The translations under genes and the position numbers were made by a program. From Aplectana chamaeleonis (taxonomy: Eukaryota; Nematoda; Chromadorea; Rhabditida; Cosmocercidae): 64,000 nt of DNA. The notes under the pieces are model-generated. The model ran no database searches and was not told the DNA's origin. It saw only the letters and a list, made by a program, of their open reading frames with translations. Within the stretch, counting starts at the first letter, position 1. Each line of letters starts with the position of its first letter. Below, piece after piece: positions 22,377-34,700 of this stretch. The DNA is taken from the NCBI GenBank assembly GCA_029168955.1, contig JAPDOI010001839.1, positions 62,001 to 126,000 of the forward strand. The letters run 5' to 3'.

Positions 22377-23621
22377 CCGTCGCTTTCGCCACAGGTTGTG
22401 CGCGGCGTAGCCATTCGACGAGTAGATTTCGGATTTGTGTTCATCACCCGCGAAAACTTCGCAGCAGACCTTACTTCTTACACACTGAGAACCACTTACC
22501 GTTTTCCGTCTTTAATCTCTTGGATTGGCGTGTACGAAAGCGCAGGTAGAGTTTGTTGAGTCTTTAACGCACGATTGTGAAGTTATAGGAGGCTGACTAT
22601 CTCAAAGTTCGTCAAAAGAGTCCTCATTCAGTCATATAGCACATTTTGCTGCCAGCAAACGTAAAATGTGGGAACTCCTTGCGATCCATCGCAGTTGTTC
22701 AGAAAAACCTCGATGCGCGAATTCACACACTACTGTCTGCTATTTTCAGCTTGGGCAAAAATCACAAGTTACTGTCTGTTTTGCTTTTTTTCGCTCTAAA
22801 AGGTATGCACCTAGTCAAAAATCTTGAAAAAATGAAAAAAAAGGTTTCTTGCACTTAAGATGTCCTTCAGTCGGATCTGAAACCTTTTTCTGAAGCACTT
22901 CCAGAGCCACCTGATTGATGTAAGCTCAAAACTCTTCAAGCGAGAGTAGGTTCCTTCCTGAACTCTTGAGCCCAAAACTCATTGAAACCTAGCGAGGGAT
23001 TCTTTAGAACCAACAAACTGACCTCAAAACCAGGTTCAGGTTGTCAAATAGCTCTTGAAGGTAATTCAAAGAATCCATCAAAAATGACCAAGCGAAACGT
23101 TCAGTTTTGCTCAAGGAAATACGAGCTTTTAAACTGGCTTTAACCTTCTTTGCGGATTCCCGCAGCAGAGCCCAAAATCAGATCCGAAAAACCGTGCCAG
23201 AAGTGGCAAGAAGTCATTACCCCCAAGCAGCCCGCAGGGAGGAGCTAGGTAGTCGGTTGAGTGTTTTTTTTTTCAAATAGGGAACTCTTCATAGTACTTA
23301 ACCACAAAGTTTGGTCCCCGAAGATCTTTGAAAACTTGAGAATTCGCAGAAAACCAAATTCCACGAAGACGTGGATTTCCCCTCTTAGAGAATTTTTCGA
23401 ATCTGCTAGGTGCTGCCGCCTGGCCTACAGAGGATTCGAATGCTTCAACAACATTGAGTGATTTGGTGCTTCGATAGTAGGCAAAAATAAACACTTCAAA
23501 ACATTCACTACTTAGACAGCACACTAAGTTTGAATGCTAAACTCGAAACGATAGAGTTTTACGGGGAACGACAAAGATCATTGAATATGAAAAAAGGCTG
23601 CTCATAACGTTATATTACTCT

Positions 23622-23770
23622 CTATAAAACGTCGAAATTCACATCAATTGAGGCGCGAGCGGCGCGCGCGAAGCCTGGGCCTCCGTCTGCCCTCCGCTCT
23701 CTCACTGTCTCTAACCTCCGCGCCGCACCAGCACACGTAGGAACCATGTGAATTTCGCCGTTTTATAGCC
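23622..23770. repeat. Imperfect GC-rich palindrome
   Basis: TATAAAACGTCGAAATTCACA near 23622 pairs with TGTGAATTTCGCCGTTTTATA ending near 23768. The centre is GC-rich. The ends resemble the 12412-12636 hairpin. Confidence 0.55.
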
Positions 23771-24189
23771 TGTATCTACAATTCACCGAACAAAACACAA
23801 AGCAACAAAAAAAAAATTTTAAAAAAGGCGGGAATTTTTCGATCAATCTGATATTATCAACAGAGTAATAGCGACGATAATAATAATGTTTGTTATTCCG
23901 TACCTTTTTTTAGATATAATATGTCATAAACTTGAAATTTTTGTACGGCTGTGCCCCAATTTTCGCATGGAAACCAGTTAATTCTGCAACCCCCACCCAC
24001 CTTTCCTCGGGGCGCAAAGCTGTTCCCCCCCTTTAGTTATGGTAAGCGAGAGTGCTTTACCCTGCACTGCTTTACCCTTGTCGAATTTGGTCAACTATCG
24101 TTCGGCTTGATTGATGGATGGTGCCATACGGACTCCGAAAATTTCGCTGGTAGGGTTTATCGCCAACGTGGAGCTGCAAGAGCAACATA

Positions 24190-24675
24190 GAATACCGCTC
24201 GTACGATTTGATCAGAAAGCGACCGAGGTCGGATTTTCGCGTCTTTTTCGGCTTTTTCATATAACTCGCTTCAAACTAAACTTTGAGCAAAACCAGGGTG
24301 ATATTCATGATCATGGCGTCGAGCGCTTCCCAATGGTTAAGCGTTTGTGGTGGTTTCGTTGAGAACTATAGAGGTTTTGCGAACAGCCAGGTTTGTAATT
24401 ACGGTACCGTGGCGGACTGGGCGCTACCGTTTCTGTCTGCGTTTTCCTTTGTCTACGGTATATAGACAGCAAGTTGATTGTGAAACCTCCATGGTTCTGC
24501 ACGAAACCCTGACGCTAGCTATACCATTGGATAGCCATCAACGCCAGAATCATGAATATCTCCCAAGTTTCGCTCAAAGTTTACTTCGAAGCGAGCTATA
24601 CAAAAAAGACGAAAAAGACGCAAAAACCTGGCCTCGTTCACTTTCTGACCAAACCCTACGAGCGGTAGTGTACTA
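24190..24675. repeat. Large imperfect palindrome, about 480 bp
   Basis: Left arm from 'aataccgctcgtacgattt' (24190) and right arm ending 'ccctacgagcggtagt' (about 24670) are inverted copies through 'aaagcgaccgaggtc', 'gtctttttcggctttttc', 'tttgagcaaaaccaggg' and 'ttcatgatcatggcgtcga'. Each arm is about 150 bases. Non-coding; it lies directly before an RTE fragment. Confidence 0.65.
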
Positions 24676-25072
24676 CTATCATCTAACGTCTGAACTTACA
24701 AAGCAACGCAGAGAAGCAATAACAGAAGACTAGGAGGAGAGAAGAGCAGAAGTCGTAGCTGGAGCTGCCAAAGCTGGGTAACGCAGCAGCAACGCCCGCC
24801 GAAAGACAACGATGACCGCACTTCGTCGCCCAGGTGGAACGGTCACTGCTTCCAAAAGGGAGAAAGTTATTTGGGACCTTATCTCTTCGACAGCCACTTC
24901 GATGTATCTCCATGCCAGCGGAGACAGGACGGCTATGTTTTTCAACCATTCTCCCTTCCACGATTCGACATGCCATCATGTAGAGAAAAAAATGGCACTG
25001 CATCCGGTCCCGATAGGATTAAACGCAAACATCTGGAGAACCTTCCACCCTGTGTCCTTCCTAAGCACATAA
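24664..25072 (+). pseudogene. RTE-type retrotransposon fragment (linker and early RT)
   Basis: In shifting plus-strand frames the segment reads ELTKQRREAITEDLEERRAE, then TMTALRRPGGTVTAS and KREKVIWD, then LFDSH, and finally GPDRIKRKHLENLPP. These are the ordered landmarks between endonuclease and reverse transcriptase in RTE-clade non-LTR elements. At least one frame change is needed between KVIWD and LFDSH. Both ends are truncated; no intact enzyme. It sits about 650 bases upstream of the second protease. Confidence 0.7.
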
Positions 25073-25700
25073 ATGTTATAGAGTACCCTAGGCCATCCAT
25101 ACACCGCAGGGAATTCGTAAGTGAAATCTATCGTGAACACTGCATTAGAGGGGTTTTGAGAATTTTTCTTACGGAGAACTTTGTATGATAAACTTCAGTA
25201 TCTGATAGATAAGAAGGCCAGAGTAAAACCGTATCACTAAAGCCGTTTGGCATCTGGTGTTATTATCTTGGTTATCTAGGCAAGACAAACTATGCATACC
25301 AATTTTAAACGGGTATGTGGTCCTGAAAAGAAAATCGTCACAGAAATGATTAAATACACGACAGGAATTGATGAATATAATGAGAATATTTGAGACGAGA
25401 ATAATTTATGCGCCTATGCTTATACGTTTCCACCCTGGCAGAATCATTTCGATCGTCAACTTTTCTTTTCTCAACATCACTCCTATACAGGTGTCCCTTG
25501 TGGTCCACACGCTTAATATATGTTCTCGAGCCGGTCTCTCTTCGAATAGAGAAAAAGGATCTTGCTTTCACATATCACAAGCAGCTACCGGAGGGTCATG
25601 GTGATATACAACTGTGAAGGATGTTTCGACAAAACGCTGCTCGCTGCTGGGTGATAATTGATAGTAAGACCTCTCAAAAATTGCACCATACCTATACAGA

Positions 25701-25708
25701 TTTCTCAG
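25701..25708 (+). promoter_or_regulatory. Probable spliced-leader trans-splice acceptor
   Basis: TTTCTCAG immediately precedes the ATG of the second protease, with no donor in frame upstream. In nematodes such an acceptor abutting the start codon usually receives a spliced leader. The first protease has TTGTTTAG at the same place (6982-6989). Confidence 0.5.
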
Positions 25709-28700
25709 ATGCTTGTTTGTCTGTGGCTACTCCTGCTGCCGCTAGTTCACCTGCGGAAGCTCACACGGAAGGAGAATGCAAGGCTCAAGGCGAATTGTGG
25801 CGACAACTTTCTCAGTGAGTTGTTACGTGACACTTGAACCATAACTGACAGTTATACATCTCATAGAGCTGGACAGTGTGCCGTCGCTCGATAGGGAGGG
25901 AGTTGCTGGCTCATTCGGGCACGTAACCGTCAACGCTGCACCGATAAAATTATGGTCTCGTTCATTTTCTATCACTATTTCCATATATGGTTGCTAACGA
26001 ATCTCTAGCTTGAGTACTGCAGCATGCATGCGCTGGGCATGTGCCCTGCCCAAGCCTATAGCAGATGAATCTAACCAAAATTCGTCTAGTTGTCTAGTCC
26101 ACATCCTTCATTACGTGATGTACTTACATGATTGACCACTCACTTGTTTTCTTGGCAAACACGGCGACTTCCCAACCTTGGAGTGAGCAATGGGCTATGG
26201 AAGTCTTCCACGACACCAGGTTTTGAGCCGTAAACATTCTTCCCTCCAATGAAAGTCAGTGACAGAAAGACAAAAGCGATGACATCGGATGGCTCGCCTA
26301 CAACTGTGCACTTTGAAGGAGCGGAACTTCAGCAGGTCAAGGTGTTCAAATATCTTGGATCAGTCGTGCAAGAACGGAAAGATGCGGCCACGGCAGAGGT
26401 ATGCAGCAGGATCGTGCAGGCATCCAGTGCATTTGCATCGCTTGGTTGGTGTCTGTAGAACAAAAACAATGTTTCACTGGAGAATAAAATGCGTTTGTTC
26501 TGAGCGCTAATAATTCCAATAATATTGTACGGGGCGGAAACCTGGATTCTACTAAAACCATAAAGCCAGACATTGTCAATCTGAAAGTCTTCCAGTTGTA
26601 GTGCCTGCGTCAGATTCTTCGAATCACGATTCGTGACCGTATTTGCAACGATAATATTAGAAAGAGCTGTATGGATCAACCGGTGGTTGAAGAGCTACTG
26701 AAGACAAGAAGATTACGGTGGTTTGGACATGTACGAAAGATGGATGCTAGCCAGCTCCCGTACAATATGCTGTGGCGGAAGCGCCCGCCATCGTTGAAGA
26801 TTCAGAGAACGGCTCCGAAGAAGACGTGGCTCAAGCATATAGAGGAAGATATGAAGATTCAACGAGGCAGTGTTCTTAACGCCAAACTCATTGCTGCAAA
26901 CCGTACTGAATGGAAGCGTATCGTTCAGGCCGCACGAGCTCCTATGGCACCTACAGCAGTGTATTGGTTGAGAGGGCATCCCGCTCCACCAGACGCCAGC
27001 TAACGGGATGAGTGAGTGAATGAGTGAATGAACGTCAGTAAGTCCCACCGGAGAGAAGTTCTGAATCAAAACAGTTCAGAAGTACGTACTCAGTCGATTC
27101 TTGACCCCGAGCCGCAACAAATAGGAATCGGAGCCGCCTGACAGTTCGGCTCGTTCTCCCAATCTCCGGGCTACTGCTGTTGCTGTTCGGGCCAACCCGA
27201 AAAGCCCGGACGGCAACAGCAGTGGCCCGGAAAGCAACAGCAGTGGCCCGGACAGCAACAGGAGCCGACTCGCAGATTGGAAGAAGGAGCCGAACTGTCA
27301 GGCGGCTCGGGGCCGATGATCGCCTGAGTATGAATACTGATGCACAGACGTCCTCGCCACCAGCTAACTAGCCTTTCAAAACGTTTTTAAAAAGTTCATT
27401 GCCGCGAAATATTTGAATGACCTCACACCATGACAAACGGCAAATACTCCTCTAAATGGAAGAAGCGATCTAGCCGTACAAGCGATTGAGCAGCATCTTA
27501 ACGTACTTTTTTGGGCTGCTTATGAAATTCCCTCTCTGCCACTTCTCGTTGTGGAGTGAGCTATACGATAAAATTTAGAAACATCCACTCTCACGGTACC
27601 TGGTACGTGAGGCCGGAATAAGAATTTCTAGAATACTGTTCTTTTTTGACTATTGCTTTCCGATTCTGTGCTCCAACTGCGGATAACATTCAATTTTGAA
27701 CAATTCATTTACATTCACGACACTGAGAAAATCACAGATAAGTTGATCACAAATGCAAGTAGTTAGTTATTCCAGTACATCGCGTAGCCGAAGCCTACAC
27801 CGTTCAAAGTCACTTTCGTAACTTTGGAGAAATTAATGTTGTGATCAGAGCTACAGGTTCACATACAGCGCTGAAAACTTCTTAGAGATTATGATTTTTC
27901 CAATGAGATAATGGTGGTACACCACTTAAGTTCAGCTTCTTGAGTCTGACATTCTCATTTTCAAGAGCGCGCAACTAATTTTCTAACTACACGTTTCTAG
28001 TGATCAGATCACTTGCTCTTTACACAAGTCGAGTCTAACACGCTCAATAGCAGAATTAATGATGTCGCTGTTCAATGGAAAACATCCACGACTTTCTTCT
28101 GGTTTTGACTCCGACGTGACCGGAAACATTTACACGAAGCAACAAAATTAACCACGAGAATGATAGAGACGTAGAAACAATTATGCTTGATGAGGCGTCA
28201 AAATTTATGATGAAGCACTTGACCTCCGCCGCAGGAGTGCGAGCGGTCCACAGTTTCACTATATTAATGCAGATGCAGAATGAGCGTCGAAATATATTGT
28301 ACCACCAATAGCCAAGTGAAGTGGTAGCCATAATTTAGATGACTCTAAACAGTATCTCGATAAGACCACAAAATCAATATCCAGATGGATGCCGTCGAGT
28401 AGAGTTGATACGCAAAGCCAGTAGAGAAATCTTTGCTAATACACCGAATAGGCATGATATGAGGCGACGAGTTAGAGGTTCGACCGCTCGGTTTGGACGT
28501 AGCTGCTGAAAAGACGATGAAATGAACAAACCCACTATTTTTGAAACGTGTTACCGTCCAGGAAATGGTGATAAGAGACGTGGCTTCCTCTATGTAACCA
28601 CTTGCTCTGCCATGGTTGAAGTGTATAGCAGTGGACCTGCAATCGAATCAGATGGCTTCGTAGACAACAATCGCGCCATTGTGTTGGCTTCAACCCGTTT

Positions 28701-31700
28701 TCGTGTAACTCTCAAATGCAGTGTCCACGATGAATTTCGTCCTCGGTTTTTGGCCGGAAATCGATAGTTCAGGGTTTCATTGGAGCACTTGGGTCGAACG
28801 AACGAATGAAAACGAGCCCGAAAGAGCTCCATGCGGCTCCGAAGTCCGCTCGCGCTAGACCTTCCTCTCGCGGTCGAGTTTTCCGAGGAACAGCTTAGTC
28901 CGCTTCTACATTAGAGCGCGAGCGCCGCTGAGTATTAGCATTGGGGCGCATTTGCGAACGCCGTCTCCTTCAAGCCGATGCCCCCGCAACTGATCCCCCC
29001 GCTGAAATGTGGCTTTCAAGAAGAAGAGCTGATTTTGGATGTCTCGAAGCGTTTTTCATGATTCTTTCCTCATTGATGAAACCGTCAGACCCTCAACCTT
29101 CGTTTTCTCTTGAAAACACGAAGACGATTTTAATCGTGGACACTGCCTTTAACTATGACACATATTCGAAACACGCTTATAAGGCATATCGACGACTTCC
29201 AAGCTTGCGGAAACAGTTTCTTCAGCCGCGGAGGAGCAGTTTATTAGAAAAGGCCGCGAAATGATCGGACAGCGGACCATAGAAGCCAATCCACTGCTCC
29301 TGTTCCAGAGAGCTCTGTCTTCCAACCTGATGGTTAGAAGTGTGCTTTACGATACGGCTAGAATCACCGACTCAGGGAACACAGGTAACGCAGTATCTCC
29401 AAGCATTCCTGAATCAACACAGAAATCGAGATCACACATGAATTCTGGAAATTGAATGGAAATGCTTGGTCGAAAAATCTAAACAATACTGCGCAAAACA
29501 ATTTCCATAAGGTAACTACAACGAAAGTATACACTAACACTGAAAACTCATATGAAAGAGCTTTTCCGAAATCGAATCCCCATATATCTTGTGTTTCAGG
29601 GACGAAACACACAATCTTCAAATCCTTTGGAGGAAGGAAAATCGAAAGAAACGAGTATCCTTGGATCGCACACCTCAAAGTCGAAAGTTCGTGATTACAA
29701 CCATTTCCTATCAGTCAGTAATGCCGAGGGTGGTAGTCTAGCTGCGGAAAGCACAAGAAGTTGCACCGCGGCAGGCAACGCGAAAGTCTCCAAGGAGGCA
29801 GAAAAGACAAGTCGACCATAGCGCTCGGCCTCACCAATTAATTGAGCAATGCGTACCGCCAAAGAACCGCTGGTGTTATCCGGAGCAACGTTACCACTCT
29901 CTGCCCAAATCGCCACGCAAGGTAACGATCGTTCTATCCAGGTTTTTGAACACCTCGTAGAAGTTCTTTAAACCTAACCTCTTTTTAAGAACGTACCAAA
30001 TTCACCACGTCTGGGTGCTACTGCTGATGATCGCAGGTCGGAGCGTGGCGGTGGCCCAGTCGTGTCGGTGTTCATGACACGAACTAGGCCCAAAGGGGAC
30101 GCAACTTGAACACTAAAACAGTCTTCTGGGCAGTTCTTGATTTTAAGTAGTTCGCCCCCGTTCTTTTGACGCTACTCTGCTTACAGGAGCTATCACACTT
30201 GTTCTCCGGAGAATATTCGAGAATCAAGCTTATCGTGAAGCGTGCCTTCATTAAGCGCCTCTGCACTAGGCAATTAAATCCGTAAGATACATTTCCATGG
30301 CGATCGTGCTCCATTCTGGTACACTCGGCACTATAAATAGACAGCGGTAGACCCGGCAATACAAGGAGAGCAGCCTTACACGGACTAGCCCTCAGTTGCA
30401 CGGCCTTGTGCACCCTGCCAGCACATATCCTAGTGAGCCTCATATAATAATATGTGCGATATCTGCAAGTGAAGGCAATGTTCGTGATGCAATATGGTTG
30501 TCGAGTTAAAGGCAGCTTACACGCTCGCAAAAGTTGTTGAGATAACTACATTGGTGGGGTCGTATGGGCCCCATAAGAGCCCTCACGAAGTTGTAAGAGT
30601 TGAAAACGAGTAGAAGTGCCCGTATTTGAGCCTTATTGAGTCAAAAAATCATCCTTTCCCCGCCCATCGATACGGGCTCCGCCCCTCAATACAGATGTTC
30701 AATGCTCGATTACGGTCATTTTCTCTCATTTTTTACGCTTCTAAGGTTGTAAGAGTCCCTGAAAGGGCCTTACGAGTACATTAGCGTCGTTATCCCAACG
30801 AAATTTTCGCTAGCTCCGCTATTTCAGCCAATGCGGTAAAACTCGTCCACTTCTGGGCCAATATAGAACGAACCGTTATATCATCATTTCAATTGATTTT
30901 TTTCCGGTTTTTTCGTTATCTCTGAATATTAACAGCTTCAGACCTTCGATTCATTCCATAAAATTGATATCATTTTTGAGCGCGTATGCTGCCTTTAACC
31001 TCACCGAAGTCCGTTTGTCTCGGAGTAGTAAGAACGACACCGATAAAATCTCAAAAAGCCATATTTGGAAAGAAATTAGCCATCTAAACCGGCCTTTTTA
31101 TGGTGGTGGGCGAGTGTAGAGCCCAACAAAGTTTTGTAGTATCAGGGGTCACCAGCTGGCTTGAGCCTGATATTTGATCAAGAAACCGAGTCTGCCTTCT
31201 TCGAGCTCGGAGTCTGCCTTCTTCGAGCTCGACTGCTGACATTTACATAAAGGCAGCGTCCGCGCAGAGAACCACATTTGGGGTTTTCTTCTCAATACAA
31301 TGCTTTAACCGAGTGGGGATTGTTGACAAAGTTTAAGATCTAATGTTACGTATTCATCATGCTATAGGCTCGTGAAAACTTTTCCGTGGCCTGAAAAGGC
31401 GTTTTCCCGGTCGATCATCTAACACCAGAAACAGAAGCGTCACGACAGACCGCGGAAATACAAAATTCTGTATTCTTTCTTCCGTGAGATCCTCGAGTTC
31501 AGAAGCGTGTATTTGAAACTCCTTGCTTTCAGAAGATTTTCGACAGCAAAAACGCGAAAGGAATTTTGGAACCCACAAAGTTTATGAAACTAAACCACTT
31601 CCGACGCTCAAATTTTTAGCTTTCGTGTATTACGCAAAAGACACCAGACAGACGTGAGAAAAAGAAAGCTTAATGCTCCGGGACTTCCGAACAAGTTTTT

Positions 31701-34700
31701 CTACGAGACTAAGAGTGTTTCGGGTGGCCGCTCCGTTATATATCAGAACCTGGTAGGCTTATGTGTGCAGAATTGAAGAATGACTGCGGTTTTACGCGCG
31801 TACGCTGTCTTCAACACAAACATTTTATTCGCTTTCTGTTGAAATTCTTCCTGTTCACTCTCGAACTACTTTACTCGCTGTGCATGTCGCGAAATTTCGG
31901 ACAGAGGAATTTGCGCAACCTCCGCAGTTCCTCAGCTATTTTCGATCAAATCTGATTTCGCACTTTTCTCAAGAACTTTTTCATTGTGAACACCAGCAGC
32001 TGTCTTTGACTAGAAACATTGACCAGCAACGCAATGATTGATATCTTTTAAATCTCTCAACAAACAATAAGCATTTGTACTATAATGTAAACAAACATTA
32101 CGAAACGATCCATAACTCTTAATACATGACAACGCAACGAGTAGATCATGTTTTATTGGTGCTCTTGCACCGGAGGGAAGGGGCCACTTAGCTACGCCCA
32201 CTTTCTCGTGCCACCGCGCGATTCGTAAACTCGACCACGGTCTTCCTCTTTTTCAAAAACCAGGAGAGTCGCGGCACGGAAAAATGTGTGTCGAGTGCGA
32301 TGATCAAGTGGCCCCCTTGCTGCGATAGCAACATTTTATGTATGCAAATATATGCGAGATGCTGATGGGATAGAAAAGTGAACGTGAGGAGAACTAAGCG
32401 CGACAATGTTGACATCACTGTATTGCGAAATCATCGACTATCGGGGAAACGGTTGATGGTCTGCCTGATGAGGTGACTTATTGTGAGGAAGGAATACAAA
32501 ACAAACGAGACATTTCGTGGGCAGCGCATCATGATTCACCGTCCTAACATGGTATGGGCCACAAAGCCTTGCCGCAGCAAGTCAATTGGTAAATAGAAAG
32601 AAATAGTTGGACTGTACTAAAGTGTCTTTATTCGGGAATGCAAAGGTTTCCCATTTCACCCTTCGCTGCTACCATAATGCACCAAGACGCAAGCTTTGTG
32701 GCGACGCTTTCTCATCTATTCTCCACCATCCCGTGAGCCAGCCATCTACCTTCTCATCTGACTTGCTTCCTGAGATGGGCTTGAAACTCAGCGCCATTCC
32801 TGCCCCACCTTATTCTTCTGATCCGCGATCCCTGAGGACTTGACCAGGTACGACATTTGGCCTACTTTTCTCTTGTTTAATAGCTTGGAAAATTGGAAGT
32901 CGAGTTTCTGTAGAGGGTTTACCGCAATGGCGTTTGACCGTTCATAGTCATGAACATGCTTAGTGGCGGTGAGGTTGTTCAATTTTTTTGCTCTCTCTAT
33001 TGTATTCGAGGTCAATTTAAGTGTCGTCGTATTGTTAAAAATTTGGGGTGTGTGGTGCTTTGCACAACTTCTCGCGCTAACAAAAAAACTTCATTTTGGA
33101 AGACGTCTTTTCTCTTTTTAATCCAAAAACCATTCTTTTCAAACATTTCTCTTTAGTTTCAGATTGCTAGGCCATTTACCCACTACTCAATGCGATGACA
33201 CTCAAATTGTCATCAAAATGGTTGAAGACGGCGGGAAAAAATTTTTGAGAACTCACCGTCTCTGAACATCATTTCCGTTCATGCGGACCAGTGCACGGTG
33301 GTCATTCGAAAGTCTATGGCTGGCTCAGGGTGTGGGAGAGAACGTATGATAGAGGGCCGTCACAGACCGCACCGCCGTGGTGCATTGTGCGGGTGAAAAT
33401 GGAACCTGTGCACTCACGAGTTAATGCACTATACCTAGTTCTGTTCATGGGAACTCCACATGACAGTTTAAACGTTTAGGCGACTATGAAGGCAAGAAGC
33501 GCAAACATGAATGCAGTGGAGCTCTAATCTCTCCCTGGCATGTTTTAAGTGCCGCGCATTGTATGCTATATGCAAGGAAGGGTATTTCCAACTCTACTTG
33601 TGAAGAGATGGGAGAAAGGTAGGTTTTTTTAAATGTTCTTGTTGATAAGATGGTTTCTGAATAAGTGTGAACATTTGTAGAAATGAACGCCAGCTCAAAG
33701 GGGAGGCAAATAATTACACGATTTCTGCTGGTAGTCAGTGCACCGACCCGCGGAAGTGCGACTTGGAGAGGACTAGAGTGAAAGCGGTACGTCACTGTTA
33801 GTTTTGACTTGAAGCACTACAGCTCAGGAGAATCAATGAAGATGCAGTGGTTCAGATATTTCATCCGGACAGTTACGACGAATGCAACCATGAGAATGAC
33901 ATTGCGTTGTTTGAGTTGGAACGTCCAGTAGGACAGAATGTTGCCACTCCCATTTGTATGCCGCTGAAGAACACCAAAGTTTCTTCCAATCTGAAATCCG
34001 CAGGATCTGGAAGGACGGGGCGTAAGTTGAATCTCCAAACTGGTTTAACTTCTCCATCCACTTTGGACTGTTTTTTTTTCTCATCCATCCTATCCACACG
34101 AATTTTGTTTTGAAGTTTCCGCAGCGTGTGATTGTTTTCAGCAGCGCATTCGACCGCTGATGGTCACCAAACGGTGGATGTGGATTTTTTAGATGAAGTT
34201 GGCAGCTCTATTGAAGTCGTACCTAAAAAAGACAGTGGCATTTGTCATGTGGGTTATAGTATTCGCTGTACTTTTCTGATATTGTCTGATGCAAGCATGA
34301 GCCCTTCTTTCCAGGGCGATAGCGGCGGACCATTGTTTCAATCTGATCATAGAAACAAGAACGTTCTACTAGGAGTTTTGTCACGGGGGAACTCTTGCAA
34401 ACTCAGTGGGTTTAATTTTCATAAATTGCACGAAATACTATCCGAAATGGTAGCAAGTCCAAAAAGCTTGGCAACTCCCTGAAAAAGTGGGATGTATCTT
34501 CATGCTAGCTTCGTGCGAATTTTGCCGTGACGCTGAACGCCGATTGCGACGTCGGCCATCGGACGCCGCACTCCGGGGCACGAACGCATCAACGGGGGGC
34601 AGATGCAGGACAGTCTACGCTCTCGAAGATCTCCTTTTATCACAAAAGCAATCTTTTCCCAGCCGCCCCAGCTAGGAGGCTGGTTCAGCTAGAGCAGCAA

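Larger units (their letters stand above)
20829..24189. other. Region between the two proteases, no gene recognised
   Basis: Downstream of the first protease. It contains a subfamily-2 TTAA element (21268-21737), a hairpin (22247-22376) and a GC-rich palindrome (23622-23770), listed separately. 22600-23500 shows no repeat I recognise and no exon; the open frames there are AT-rich and without domains. Confidence 0.4.

Noticed and set aside
29695..29916. Minus-strand ORF with Ala/Leu-rich sequence just after exon 2 of the second protease
   Set aside because: Looks protein-like but has no motif I know and no splice partner; could be a retroelement scrap.
30084..30530. 148-codon open frame on the minus strand
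   Set aside because: No recognisable motif, overlaps the left end of a TTAA element and lies in a protease intron; length alone is weak support.
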